DNA of 64,000 nucleotides from Persicirhabdus sediminis (GCF_016595495.1 NZ_JAENIM010000009.1:186001-250000); one strand, 5' to 3'; positions 1 through 10,029 are shown, counted from the first letter of the stretch. The notes: generated from the letters alone by a model not told the origin. Translations and numbers: made by a program.

Positions 1-3000
1 TCATTAGATAGCACAGCTATCGCTGTTTTTACCCCTGCTGTCACTGTGAAACCAAAATCATCATTAGCTACTGGAGCCTCATTGCCATCTAGTAAATCGA
101 CAGCCACGGTAGCTATGTTGGAATAATAGATTCCATCGTCGACGCGGAATGTGAAAGTATCTACGCCTATATAACCTGGCACTGGTGTATAAGTCACTAC
201 ATTGCCTGACAACCTAACTGACCCTGTCAAAGGCTGATCAACAATACTGTATTCGAATGATCGACCAGTAGGGCTAGATGCAGATAGATTGATAACAATG
301 GGCCCGCCATCTTCCAGAGTAGATAAAGACCGGCTATTAGCAACAGGCGCATCAGCGGAACCTTCAACTTGTACTAAGACGGTTGCTTCCACCTCGTTAC
401 CATTTTCATCGCTTAGGATATAAGAAAAAATATCCTTCCCCTGGAAGCGTTTGCCCGCTGTATAAACAATCGTCATCGTATTTCTATCCAGACTCACTTG
501 CCCCTGCTGAGCAGGGCTGACGGATACAATCGTCAGGGCGTCGCCATCATCATCTTCGTCATTTGCTAGAACATCAATGACAACTGAATCCCCCTGAACG
601 ACAGTGGCATTATCATCTACGCCAACTGGTAGGTCCTCTACTGGATGCACCGTAATCGTTACCGTTGCCGGCGGTGAAGTTAGTCGCAAATCTGATCCCT
701 GATAGACAAAACGATCAACACCATAGAAGTGGTTATCTGGTTTGTAGCTAAATGTTCCATCTGCCTTCAAACTCAACTGACCGTGGCTAGGTGGAGTAAT
801 CACCGTGGCAATACGAAAGTCATACTCGCCATCATAGTCATTCGCTAACAGACCTAGATAGGGATCGGTAACAGATAGAATGGTATCTTCATCCATCTCG
901 TAGCTATCATCAGTTGACTGTGGCGCCGTATTTTCAATAGGCACCCCTAAGACCTTAATATTATCCAGTCGGCATTTTGGCCCGTTGCTATCAGACTTAA
1001 AATAAAATCTCAGCATGAACCTTGAGTTGCGATCAGCACTCGCGGGAAGATCAAATTTCACAAGCTCCCAATCCATATGACCGTCCTCATCATCTGGGCT
1101 TGGTGATTCATTAAGATTGCCGCCGGCAGGAACAACAGAATTATCTAGCGGCACAAACTGGCTACCCGCAAACGCATTCCCTGCAGTCGGACCGCCAATA
1201 GATGAATAATCGACACCAGCACCAGCGTTAGTGATTACATAGAGTTGACCGTCTACCAGTGAAGATCCAGACGACAAGGTGGTAACAGTCTCAGTTGCCT
1301 GCTCCAACAGACTCCACGACGAGCCCCCGTTATCACTCCAATAAGTATACAAAACGCGGCCATTGGGTAATACATCAGTGAGCTTGCGCGCATATTCTAC
1401 TGAGATCGTATGATAATTAGAAGTGTCGACCTTTACATCTAGACTGTCTTTAGACGCATCTTGAGTACCACGATTGATCTGTATCGCATGATTATTAAAA
1501 TCACCTTCTTCAGCTGCCTCTGAAGGCTCATAAGTGTAGTTTAGAAAAGATCCCGCGATCCAGTTCTGAGCGCTGAGCGACCTACTGCTCCAATTCTCAG
1601 TGAAAAAAGCACGCTGAGATGAGAAGACTTTTTTCACATTGATATTCACTCTAGCTGGCTGGCTCGTCGATGTTCCATCGGTGATCGTATAGGTAAATGA
1701 ATCAGCCCCGGCAAAATCACCATCAGGCGTGTAGCTGAAAGTACCATCTGCATTCACCCTAACTATACCACCTTCCACACTACGGCTATCATAGCTAGAT
1801 ACCCAGAAATCTTCACCTTCCGGATCGTAATCATTGGCTAACAATCCATCAGTGGCGTCAGCAATTTCAAAGGTGAGTGTTTCAATCGCCTCATAATAGC
1901 CAGAAGTATCATCCACAGCAATAGGCGCGTCATTCACCGTATCATTCACAGTAATGACGACCTTCACGATATTGCTGCGTCCTTCACTACCAATCGCTAG
2001 ATAAGTGAACCAGTCTTTGCCTGAGAAGGTACGTTTAGGTTGATAGACAAATCCACCATCTGCAGCTAGCGCCAGCGAGCCAAAATTAGTCGACTCAATA
2101 ACTTCCGCTCTAACTGCGGATCGACCGAATTGCTTATCATTAGCCAATACACCTTGAGCAGAGGAAACCACCAACGCGAGATCCTGATCAATAGTGTAAC
2201 TATCAGCTAGGGCGCGTGGCACATCCGCTGGATAGCTTGCATAACGTCGCACCTTGAATGCATCAGAAACATCCGCATCTCTTGAACCACAGTAAGCGGT
2301 CACCTTGACAATTGCTTCTCCAGAAGCTGAGCCAGCATAACTAAGTGTTAGCTTTGTACCCACTAGTTGTGTGCTGAGAATCTTACTATCACCACTCACC
2401 TCAACCTTATAGTGCAAATCCGCGTTTGGAGTCGCGCCCAGAGGTTCAAAAAAGACCTTTGATAGATCGATCACCGACTGTGTTTCCTCGAGCGTCACTG
2501 CGATATTTTCGATCGGCTCAACGACGTAGACTTGAAAGCCATCGAAATCAGCTGGCAACTTATCCTCTTGATCGTGAATCCAGTTATCATGCGTTACTGA
2601 AGGAATTTCAAAAGCGCTAGCTGGCACATATTCTGCACCGTAATTATATGGTTCCAACTCTTCGTTAGTTTTACCCATCTCGCTCTCAGGAGTAGGCATA
2701 TTGCCTGTTCCATTAATGAATGGTCTAGCTTCGGCAGTCTGCTCGTAGGCCAAAAATCCTCGGTAGATATTGCCATCGGCAAGGTAGTACATGTGGTTCG
2801 CGACTGCATCGGTATAATCTTTACCAGCGTGACCCATCGCGGCAATTCCCTTAAAGTCACTTTGCTTACGACCAGCTAAGGCCCTGGGGCTTAAGTTGCG
2901 TGCAAAAGTAACATCTTTGACGAGTCTGAGGTAATAGTTAGAATGAAACTTACGTGAATAAATATTATTGATATTGTTCAGATAGCCACCGACCAGAGCG

Positions 3001-4814
3001 TCCATATTGCCTCGCCCCGTATTACTAACACCACGTTCAAAACCTTCAAAATGGCAATCAAAGAACTTCCAGCCAGATCCTTTGTTATGGGTCTGAAACG
3101 CCTGCCCACGAGGATCATCAATGTCGCCAATAAATACAGAGTCATACATGACCATGTTGTGGAAGTACTTTTGGTTCACCCCTTCTTCTACACCAAAAAC
3201 CAACAAGTTAGTCATGTAGTTAGCTGGACCGCTTGACTGAGAAAAAGTCGCAAATACCCCGGTCTGGCCACCGTAGAAGGTATTATCCTTCATCCTTGTT
3301 GACGCATGAAATAAGCCAGCCATTTCACTTGTTTCTAGCTCTGGTTCTTGTGCGAACTTCGATGGCAAACTTGCAGTTTTAAAATCAACCAAGTCTTCAT
3401 CAGTCTGCCAGTGAGCGATACCGTGACCAGTGAAACCTGTCGCCACATTCCGATCTAACCTAACGAACTGTGAGTGAATCCAGAAGCCATCCCCTGCATT
3501 ACCAAAGATTTTGAATAGATCTGTGCCACCATTGTTATGCGTTCCTGTACCATGAGTACGAATTGACACATTATCATAAAACTCACCAATCTCATTTCCA
3601 GCTTCGGAGATGAATGAGGCGCCATCGATGTCGTATGAAACATTTCGGTTAATCTTAACGGCGCTGGAATGATTCACGTAGGCCCAGCCAGGTGAGCCAA
3701 TCACCGAACAACCTTCAACAATTGCTAGATCTTCAGCTGTACCTGCGCGATGAAAGTGAACCGGATAACGCGCAATTGGATTGTACGCGACGCTTACCAC
3801 CGCTCCATTGTCATCAAATTCGGCACTTAGAAGTTCATCTTTAGACACTAACTTGTTAGTACGCCCCATCTCACGAAACTGTACATAACGAATATCAGCC
3901 TTATTGCTGTGCATCATCATCGTATGACCTCGGTAAATATACTCAGCACCAACCTGCACTTCTTCATTACCTGGCGCTGTTTCCACTATGATATTTCTGG
4001 TTAAATTGATAATATGCATGCGCAGAATTAACCCATCACGCGTATGGTTAGGCGTGAGGTGATCTTCGCTTAATGCTCTATCTAAAGTCACGATAGCATT
4101 TTCATAATCGACAGCGGCGATAGTTCTAACTTCATCCCCTTCAGCATCGCGCCTACAGTTGGCGATGACAATCTCATCGCCTACCAACCAGTTAGATGGC
4201 AACCGATCCAGCTGGATAGATATATCGCCAGCACGCGCGGCGGTAAACGTAGCGCTGGGATCGCGCTCCATACCGTAAGCAATCCACGAGCCATGAACAA
4301 TGACACCTAAGCCAACCTTAAGTGGGTCATAATCCGGACTATTGGTATTCTCAGTTTCAAATTCACCAATATTATTAATGATAATTCTAGCAGTAACTGA
4401 ATCATCAATAGGCTGGTTTTCAGTTCCCATGGTAAGTTTACCAGAAATTGAAACCACCATAGTATCAACGACTAACTGGGTGTTGCGTTGATTGGCAAAA
4501 TCTAACTCACCGTCAACCCGAATCGTCTGATAGGAATCGTCGAACACATCGTCAACACGAACGCTAAGGCCTTCAGGAATAAGGATTCTAGCGCCTTCAG
4601 CTGGCAAACTTCCCCCCCACGTTTGAGCTTCAGACCAGTCACCGTCTTGCACGGCTGTGTCAGTGACATCGCTGTCAGAAACTAAGTTCATGAGAGCCAT
4701 GTGTTCATAATACTGCGGCGTACCTTCAGTATGTTGAGCGTGTGAGAGTAACGTCGTTAGGGCAACAGCCGTTGCAAATAGCAACTGCCGGAACAGGTTC
4801 TTTATAGGGTACAT
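1..4814 (-). CDS. Giant secreted G8-domain / parallel beta-helix protein with tandem Ig/cadherin-like repeats (C-terminus outside window)
   Basis: I translated the minus strand by hand: an uninterrupted frame of 1604 codons runs from an ATG at 4814 to the window edge. An in-frame TAA lies four codons upstream, so this ATG is the first available start. Residues 1-26 form a signal peptide (basic start, then LLFATAVALTTLLSHAQ). Residues about 60-190 resemble a G8 domain, with the hallmark W-G-G-x-L-P-x-x-G and I-P-E-G followed by repeated short beta strands. A long right-handed beta-helix-like region follows (about 190-720), rich in H-N-N, G-N-x and D-G turns. The C-terminal part has several tandem-95/cadherin-like repeats (G-x-L-A-N-D-x-D, F-x-Y-x-P, G-x-D-x-F-x-Y) near 2230-1640 and 930-1, separated by a beta-sandwich (about 1620-960). 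G8/beta-helix proteins include eukaryotic CEMIP/TMEM2, which act on hyaluronan. A polysaccharide or adhesion role here is inference. Confidence 0.85.
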   Translation of the reverse strand, partial: MYPIKNLFRQLLFATAVALTTLLSHAQHTEGTPQYYEHMALMNLVSDSDVTDTAVQDGDWSEAQTWGGSLPAEGARILIPEGLSVRVDDVFDDSYQTIRVDGELDFANQRNTQLVVDTMVVSISGKLTMGTENQPIDDSVTARIIINNIGEFETENTNSPDYDPLKVGLGVIVHGSWIAYGMERDPSATFTAARAGDISIQLDRLPSNWLVGDEIVIANCRRDAEGDEVRTIAAVDYENAIVTLDRALSEDHLTPNHTRDGLILRMHIINLTRNIIVETAPGNEEVQVGAEYIYRGHTMMMHSNKADIRYVQFREMGRTNKLVSKDELLSAEFDDNGAVVSVAYNPIARYPVHFHRAGTAEDLAIVEGCSVIGSPGWAYVNHSSAVKINRNVSYDIDGASFISEAGNEIGEFYDNVSIRTHGTGTHNNGGTDLFKIFGNAGDGFWIHSQFVRLDRNVATGFTGHGIAHWQTDEDLVDFKTASLPSKFAQEPELETSEMAGLFHASTRMKDNTFYGGQTGVFATFSQSSGPANYMTNLLVFGVEEGVNQKYFHNMVMYDSVFIGDIDDPRGQAFQTHNKGSGWKFFDCHFEGFERGVSNTGRGNMDALVGGYLNNINNIYSRKFHSNYYLRLVKDVTFARNLSPRALAGRKQSDFKGIAAMGHAGKDYTDAVANHMYYLADGNIYRGFLAYEQTAEARPFINGTGNMPTPESEMGKTNEELEPYNYGAEYVPASAFEIPSVTHDNWIHDQEDKLPADFDGFQVYVVEPIENIAVTLEETQSVIDLSKVFFEPLGATPNADLHYKVEVSGDSKILSTQLVGTKLTLSYAGSASGEAIVKVTAYCGSRDADVSDAFKVRRYASYPADVPRALADSYTIDQDLALVVSSAQGVLANDKQFGRSAVRAEVIESTNFGSLALAADGGFVYQPKRTFSGKDWFTYLAIGSEGRSNIVKVVITVNDTVNDAPIAVDDTSGYYEAIETLTFEIADATDGLLANDYDPEGEDFWVSSYDSRSVEGGIVRVNADGTFSYTPDGDFAGADSFTYTITDGTSTSQPARVNINVKKVFSSQRAFFTENWSSRSLSAQNWIAGSFLNYTYEPSEAAEEGDFNNHAIQINRGTQDASKDSLDVKVDTSNYHTISVEYARKLTDVLPNGRVLYTYWSDNGGSSWSLLEQATETVTTLSSGSSLVDGQLYVITNAGAGVDYSSIGGPTAGNAFAGSQFVPLDNSVVPAGGNLNESPSPDDEDGHMDWELVKFDLPASADRNSRFMLRFYFKSDSNGPKCRLDNIKVLGVPIENTAPQSTDDSYEMDEDTILSVTDPYLGLLANDYDGEYDFRIATVITPPSHGQLSLKADGTFSYKPDNHFYGVDRFVYQGSDLRLTSPPATVTITVHPVEDLPVGVDDNATVVQGDSVVIDVLANDEDDDGDALTIVSVSPAQQGQVSLDRNTMTIVYTAGKRFQGKDIFSYILSDENGNEVEATVLVQVEGSADAPVANSRSLSTLEDGGPIVINLSASSPTGRSFEYSIVDQPLTGSVRLSGNVVTYTPVPGYIGVDTFTFRVDDGIYYSNIATVAVDLLDGNEAPVANDDFGFTVTAGVKTAIAVLSN

Positions 4815-5308
4815 AATTTGTGCGAATTATAGGTGAAGTCTTCGCATATCCCATAGAACTCAGGAATCTGAGGCTATTGGGGTAAGGATGCACGAACAAC
4901 CTTTTGGGCTGCAAAATGGCAGTTCGAAATCACTAGTGAGGAGATATGCAATACTGCTGGTCTCAGTTGGGTTGCTGAAAAAAGCACTATTGATTTAGTG
5001 ATACCGATGCCCCCTAACTAGCTAATCCAACTTTAACGGTCAACGTGAATTTCATATTTGTGCCACCAATTAGAAAACAAACGTCCATCGATCGGCAAGA
5101 TCTATCAATCCGCTCAAAACAACTAAATCGAAACAATAAAATCAATTATTAAACAGTCAGTTAACATGTCGCCAGATGAGTGTTAGTGAATAATGCACAA
5201 CTCACAGTAAATAAATCCACTTAGCCGCAAAAGCTGGCCTATTCACCAACTCAAGGAGCACAAGACATTTGACTTTGCTATTGCCTAAAGGCCATTAAGA
5301 TTAGCTCT
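4815..5308. other. Intergenic region between divergent genes, no gene seen
   Basis: 494 bases separate the divergent G8 protein and the DUF2288 gene. Both promoters must lie here, but I see no convincing -35/-10 pair, terminator, riboswitch or RNA gene. Small ORFs in this stretch lack protein-like composition. Confidence 0.5.
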
Positions 5309-5653
5309 ATGAGCGACGAGCAAAATCAAAACGAAAAGATGGCTTATGGCATGGTTGGTGATGATGGCCTCACTGACGAGCAGCGTAGGAATAAATACAC
5401 AGGAGATGTCGACTGTGAATACCTTGAGCCTCACATCAAACAAGGCGTGGTGATCTTTGTAGATCCGAGCATTGATTTAGATGAGGCCGGCGCGGCTTTC
5501 AGCTCAGATGACAAAGTAAAAGTAGATACCTGGCTGAAAGCTGGTGATTTAGTCAAGGTAGACGAACTGCACCTCAAGTGGTGGCAGAGCCAGAAAACAC
5601 GCTTCATGGCTCAGATTGTTAAGCCATTTGTTCTCGTCAAAGAAATCAAATAG
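5309..5653 (+). CDS. DUF2288 family protein
   Basis: 114 residues, no signal peptide or membrane segment, so probably cytoplasmic. The pattern 'G-V-V-I-F-V-D-P-S-I-D-L-D-E' followed by 'K-V-D-T-W-L-K-A-G' and the C-terminal 'V-K-P-F-V-L-V-K' matches what I know of DUF2288 proteins (V-x-P-x-L-D-L, W-L-x-x-G, V-x-P-W-V-L-V). The family is about 90-110 residues and has no known function. The first 25 residues are a polar Asp/Glu/Gln-rich extension. It stands alone on the plus strand, with a hairpin directly after the stop that it shares with the convergent gene. No Shine-Dalgarno is evident before the ATG. Confidence 0.7.
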   Translation: MSDEQNQNEKMAYGMVGDDGLTDEQRRNKYTGDVDCEYLEPHIKQGVVIFVDPSIDLDEAGAAFSSDDKVKVDTWLKAGDLVKVDELHLKWWQSQKTRFMAQIVKPFVLVKEIK

Positions 5654-5666
5654 CGAGTGCGCTAAC

Positions 5667-5688
5667 AGCTGGGTCCAGCGACCCAGCT
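5667..5688. terminator. Bidirectional hairpin between convergent genes
   Basis: Perfect 9-bp inverted repeat AGCTGGGTC / GACCCAGCT with a 4-base loop, 14 bases after the DUF2288 stop and 17 bases from the stop of the convergent HzsA-like gene. There is no strong T-run on either side, so it may terminate both strands only weakly. Confidence 0.6.
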
Positions 5689-5704
5689 CCTAACGAATCC
5701 ATTC

Positions 5705-8700
5705 CTAGTTAGCTGAATTTACCTTTTCACGCCATTTTTTCTCAACTTCATAAACCCAATCAGTGCGCGAACCGCCAACCTTCAAATGTGCTGGTGGGTT
5801 GAACGGGTCGTTATGTTCTAGCGGCTCAATTGAAGCTAAAACCAAGTTTTTCATCTCGATATAGTTAGGATCCAACGTATCCTTCCAGCCATTTGGCAGC
5901 TGGCCCCATCCGCCAGCACCTCTAGCTAGAGGTGCCATCAAGATACGGCTCTTCTCAGGGGCGGCGTTGTTAACTAGCGCAGCATATGGTTCATTGGCTA
6001 TCCCAGCACCAAACCTTTCAGCGATTCTCTTGCGCAGTGCAGCTTCACCAGCAGAATCAATACCGCGATCTTCCTCGCGCACCCATGAGTAATCACCATA
6101 GAACTGGCCATTAGTATCTAACCACTCAATCACAGGTAACGCTTCCTCAGCTGATAGCTTCACCCCATAATGATCATTCATTAGTAGTTCAGGTAGCTGG
6201 CTGGCATGCGATAGGAAATCTTTCACTTCACTAAATGACGGCTCTTGGTTGCGGTCTAGCATACGGAAATACTTGTTGTTAGTAATCAAGTAGTCATAAG
6301 AATTACTTACACGAATGGTGCGTACATTTTTGGGATAACGGTCAACTTTCTTATCAAAGTAAGTTCCTAGCAAGTTGACTCCACCAGCAATATCTTTGTC
6401 CAAGCCGTGGCAAGAAATACAATGTTGGTCGAGCACCGGCTGAACAGAACGCACGTAACTGAAGCCATTTTCATATTCAGAACTTTCACTAGCTTGCAGT
6501 GTCTGCACTGGGGCATTCATTGACATGCGAGAGAGTTGCGGCGCAGCATTACGAGGTTCGTGGCAGCCTACGCAGCTCATCGTTTCCCCATCGTGCAAAA
6601 ATATGAAACTACGCATATTCATCACCGACATTTTATTCTCATCTAGCAGCTGAAGCTGAAGTGGCACGCCAGCTGGAGCTTCAAATGCAACAGATCCGTC
6701 ATCGGCGACCTCAGCGGTACCAATAACGCGCTTCGGTACTTCTTGCATGACCCAGCTGCGGTGCGGCACAGTCGGTGCGGGCTGATTAAATAGCTGATTC
6801 ACTCGGATATGTTTGATCTCACCTTGCTTGATATCAGCAGTACTCTGATAGACATTCTGAATCATCATCGTACCTTTACCTGTCTGGCTATTTTCTGGTA
6901 ACGAAGACGCAATTTCGCGAACGAATTCACGCTCTCTTAGTGGCAGCGGTGTGAAACATGACATCTCAGGATCTCTATAAATCTGTTCACGATAAGCTTT
7001 CCCATCCACATGATAGACTAAATAAATACCATAGGCATTATCTGGCACAGGCCTCCATCCGTGATCTCCCTGATTAGCATGCTGGTCTCTAGAATAAGCT
7101 GCTAGAAAAATATCTTCAGCTAGAGGAAACGGCGTCGCGTAAGTTGAAGGTTGAGAAATCCGCCCATCTCCTTCAGGAAACAAAACCTCAGGCGTTAGTC
7201 TGGTGATAGGCTCAGGACCTTCATCTCCCACACGAGGGTCGATCAACACGATAGAGCCAGCGGTGAACGAATGGTGAGCTGTCGCCGTAGCCATCACTTT
7301 GTGAGAGCCAGGAATCGCGCTCGGTTCAGCAATAGACATCGGCATTGCCGTAAGATTACCATAAAAGTTAGCTGTCTTTGTGCCATCTGGACGAGCTGTC
7401 CACAATGCATGGAAATTAGTATCATGACGATTGATATACTCCCAGCGGTTGAAGATAACACGGCCATCATTAAGTACAGCTGGGTCAATCTCGTTAGCTT
7501 CACCAAAAGAAAACGGGCTGATCTTGGATCCTTCTGGATTTGTTTTGTACAGATAGGATGCTGGTGAATTGCGGCCAGCATGGCAACGCGCCACATTCTG
7601 TGAACGTGTAGAGCTGAATACAATATTTCCGTCAGGTAAATAACAAGGGTCGTGGTCTTCTATCAGCACAGTATAGCGTCCGCCTTCACGCTCCATCGGA
7701 TCTGCAGAAGTGCCAGTCACCTGTCTAAGCCAAGAACCATCAACCGCTGCTTCGTAAATGAAAAATCGACGATGTGACGCTTCGGGCTCGGTATGGTCAG
7801 CAAATGAAAAGATCACCTTTTCGCCGTCAAAGGATAAGCTTGGATGCAAAATTGAACCTTGGGGTAGTTTATCTTTAGTTAGGTACTGCAATGGTTCATT
7901 GCCTTGTTTCCAATTTTTCATCACCACTAAACCTGGTGACACACGGCTGTGTTTTGCCAAATATTGATCTGAATTATGATAGAACAAAGGCGGCTGACGT
8001 TTATTGAATAACAAATCATCAAATGCCATTGACGGATGGTTGAACAAAATCTTACGTCGCAGCTGGCTAGCTCGCGCGGCAACTTTCTCGACATCCCCCG
8101 ATGACGCAAGTTGCTTGAATTCATTGATTTCAGCAGAAAAGTCTAATTCAGGAACGACACCAGAAATCAACTTCGCCGCCATCTCGACACTTTCTAACTC
8201 GCCTGCAATTTTTTCAGCCCTCAGAGTTTCTTGATAGTTTTCCTTATACTGAATTTGTGGATTCTCCCAGATAACCTCAACATCGCTGTTACCAATGATT
8301 CTCCTAACAACAAGCTCAACTCTATGAGCCCCCTCTATAGGCACATCCAGCTCAATAGCTGGATCCCCAACAACTAAGTTCCTAGAACGAAACTTAATCT
8401 CATCATCAACTCTAAGCTCCAACATACAGGCCCCGCCCTCAGTGTCGGATGTTGCTACAGCTTTTACCTTCGAGGTAAATCTTTCTGCCTGGCCCTCCAC
8501 CAGAAACCTCAGTATCCCCTGGCTAGAAACATATAGTTCACGCTGGCCTGAGCCATCCAGCTCACGCACCTGCCACGCAGCGATAGAATGTTCAGCTAGA
8601 GCAGGGTCGAGTGCCCAATTACTCGTTGGCTGCGTCTCAGCTAACACTGAGCTCACACAAAGAGCTGAAACTCCAAGCGAAGCAACCGCCCGCCTAACTA

Positions 8701-8716
8701 TTTGATACTTAGTCAT
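5705..8716 (-). CDS. Secreted di-heme hydrazine-synthase-alpha-like protein
   Basis: I start the gene at the ATG at 8716 (1003 residues). It begins a clear signal peptide (MTKYQIVRRAVASLGVSALC, ending ...SVLAE) and lies one base after the stop of the upstream gene; the longer frame from 8767 would overlap that gene. The middle is beta-propeller-like: S-F-D-G-E-K-V-I-F-S-F, then D-H-D-P-C-Y-L-P-D-G and D-P-A-V-L-N-D-G-R-V-I-F. This is the pattern of the hydrazine synthase alpha-subunit middle domain, which is widespread in planctomycetes and verrucomicrobia that do not make hydrazine. Two c-heme motifs follow, CVGCH (715-719) and CISCH (766-770). The location is extracytoplasmic. The substrate is unknown; electron transfer or an oxidative reaction on sugars or small molecules is inference, and anammox function is unlikely. 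Confidence 0.75.
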   Translation of the reverse strand: MTKYQIVRRAVASLGVSALCVSSVLAETQPTSNWALDPALAEHSIAAWQVRELDGSGQRELYVSSQGILRFLVEGQAERFTSKVKAVATSDTEGGACMLELRVDDEIKFRSRNLVVGDPAIELDVPIEGAHRVELVVRRIIGNSDVEVIWENPQIQYKENYQETLRAEKIAGELESVEMAAKLISGVVPELDFSAEINEFKQLASSGDVEKVAARASQLRRKILFNHPSMAFDDLLFNKRQPPLFYHNSDQYLAKHSRVSPGLVVMKNWKQGNEPLQYLTKDKLPQGSILHPSLSFDGEKVIFSFADHTEPEASHRRFFIYEAAVDGSWLRQVTGTSADPMEREGGRYTVLIEDHDPCYLPDGNIVFSSTRSQNVARCHAGRNSPASYLYKTNPEGSKISPFSFGEANEIDPAVLNDGRVIFNRWEYINRHDTNFHALWTARPDGTKTANFYGNLTAMPMSIAEPSAIPGSHKVMATATAHHSFTAGSIVLIDPRVGDEGPEPITRLTPEVLFPEGDGRISQPSTYATPFPLAEDIFLAAYSRDQHANQGDHGWRPVPDNAYGIYLVYHVDGKAYREQIYRDPEMSCFTPLPLREREFVREIASSLPENSQTGKGTMMIQNVYQSTADIKQGEIKHIRVNQLFNQPAPTVPHRSWVMQEVPKRVIGTAEVADDGSVAFEAPAGVPLQLQLLDENKMSVMNMRSFIFLHDGETMSCVGCHEPRNAAPQLSRMSMNAPVQTLQASESSEYENGFSYVRSVQPVLDQHCISCHGLDKDIAGGVNLLGTYFDKKVDRYPKNVRTIRVSNSYDYLITNNKYFRMLDRNQEPSFSEVKDFLSHASQLPELLMNDHYGVKLSAEEALPVIEWLDTNGQFYGDYSWVREEDRGIDSAGEAALRKRIAERFGAGIANEPYAALVNNAAPEKSRILMAPLARGAGGWGQLPNGWKDTLDPNYIEMKNLVLASIEPLEHNDPFNPPAHLKVGGSRTDWVYEVEKKWREKVNSAN

Positions 8717-8717
8717 A

Positions 8718-9608
8718 CTATTGTAAAATAATGATTCCGTGCAAGGTTCCCGCCATCTCGGCATCATGCCATTTCCAAACCAGTTCCCCCTGACGGTTAA
8801 ATTCTAGCAACTGAGGAGCCTTCTTACTATCCATAGGCTTATGGCCCGTCCAGTGGGCTAACATGATATTGCCATTATCCATATGCTGGATCTGGGATAT
8901 GAAATGCATTTTGAATCCATCTTGCTCAAGCTTTTCAGGCAAAAGACCAACAACTTTCCAATCACTATCTAACTCGATTAGCTGACCGCCATAACCAGTA
9001 GACACCCAGAAGTGCCCCTTACTATCGGGCTCAATACCATACGGCTTTGCCGCTTTAGAGACCGCTTTGGCCAAATCTAACTCGCGCACCACCGTGCCAT
9101 CCTTTTTCACCTGTTTTACTTTGGTCTTCGCGCTGGTGAATAAAAAATCGCCCTCCTCTGAAAATCGCAGTTGGCGAAAAAATTTCCCCATCTTAAGATC
9201 GTAGCTCTTTACCTCATTGTCCTCTGCATCGAGCTCTATAATCTCGTTTGAGTTCGCCACAAAAGTATGACCGTTTTCTGTACGTACAGCGGATTGCACC
9301 CCTTTCCAGCGAGAAACGTCTTTGAGCATCTTACCAGTTTGAACATCATACTCTCTATAACCGGTTAGTGTATTCACTAATACTCTTCCCTCCGAGAGCA
9401 AGTGAACCTCACGGTTACCTGGCAGCTCAACAGCCCAATTTTCGTTAGGGTTAAATTCATTCACATGAATTAGCTGAGCGCGTGACTCATCGGTTGCTAT
9501 AAACTGATGTTTTATCACCGCACCGTCATCAGCCATGGCCATACTCCCCCACATGACGGATGCCAAAACCGGCGCAACTAGTACATTAAACAAACCCAAT
9601 GATCTCAT
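8718..9608 (-). CDS. Secreted beta-propeller (PQQ/NHL-like) protein
   Basis: 296 residues with a signal peptide (about 1-26, ending in S-M-A-M-A-D). The body consists of repeated four-strand units such as 'R-E-V-H-L-L-S-E-G-R-V-L-V', 'S-A-V-R-T-E-N-G-H-T-F-V-A' and 'Q-H-M-D-N-G-N-I-M-L-A-H-W', typical of six- or seven-bladed propellers of the PQQ/NHL kind. No PQQ-ligand or catalytic motif is obvious. The next gene downstream, the di-heme HzsA-like protein, starts one base after this stop, so the two are probably cotranscribed and translationally coupled and may act together in the periplasm or at the cell surface. Confidence 0.7.
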   Translation of the reverse strand: MRSLGLFNVLVAPVLASVMWGSMAMADDGAVIKHQFIATDESRAQLIHVNEFNPNENWAVELPGNREVHLLSEGRVLVNTLTGYREYDVQTGKMLKDVSRWKGVQSAVRTENGHTFVANSNEIIELDAEDNEVKSYDLKMGKFFRQLRFSEEGDFLFTSAKTKVKQVKKDGTVVRELDLAKAVSKAAKPYGIEPDSKGHFWVSTGYGGQLIELDSDWKVVGLLPEKLEQDGFKMHFISQIQHMDNGNIMLAHWTGHKPMDSKKAPQLLEFNRQGELVWKWHDAEMAGTLHGIIILQ

Positions 9609-10029
9609 ATAGATAAAATACAGAGCTCAATTTCTTGTTCTATCAAGAAGACAATATAATGAGCAAAACAATCAATATATGACGCCTACCATATACAGTC
9701 GATTTTTTGATTCATTCCAAAATTAACCGACTACGTAGATTTTGTCGTCAGCCACTGTAATTGATATTAAGAGCGCGATTAACAAATAACATTTGAGCTA
9801 GCTGAACGCCCCTAATCGCCCTCCGATCCATGAATCTGGCACATGCTAAGCATGCATGACACTTCAGTTAAGCCATCTGATCAACAAAGTTAAGAAATTG
9901 CAACCATTGTAAATAAAGCACTTAAGACAATCATTAATTTAAATCATAACACTCATGAATCTCATGATTGCTCAATGGCACTGTGAGTGCTCAAGCCAGC
10001 CATGTGAGTAAAACGACTCTCTTACAAAA
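9609..10029. other. Divergent intergenic region upstream of the ABC importer
   Basis: 421 bases between the divergent propeller gene and the ABC binding-protein gene. It is A/T rich and contains one sigma-54-like element (listed separately). I see no gene, RNA or terminator. Confidence 0.5.
9837..9852 (+). promoter_or_regulatory. Possible sigma-54 -24/-12 element upstream of the ABC importer
   Basis: TGGCAC, five bases, then AAGCA. The consensus is TGGCAC-N5-TTGCW, so the invariant GG and GC are present at the correct 10-base separation but both -12 T's are replaced by A. It lies 178 bases before the ATG of the binding-protein gene. The -12 part also sits in a small palindrome (ATGCT-A-AGCAT), which may be coincidental. 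Confidence 0.35.

Noticed and set aside
4726-4914. 62-codon minus-strand frame across the G8 gene start
   Set aside because: Wrong frame relative to the G8 gene, which has a clear signal peptide from 4814; composition is not protein-like.
5705-8716. Evidence of anammox hydrazine synthesis
   Set aside because: Only the HzsA-like middle domain is present; no other hydrazine synthase or anammox genes are nearby, and the family is widespread in non-anammox bacteria.
8717-8767. 17-residue extension of the HzsA-like protein
   Set aside because: It overlaps the upstream gene and precedes a clear signal peptide starting at 8716.
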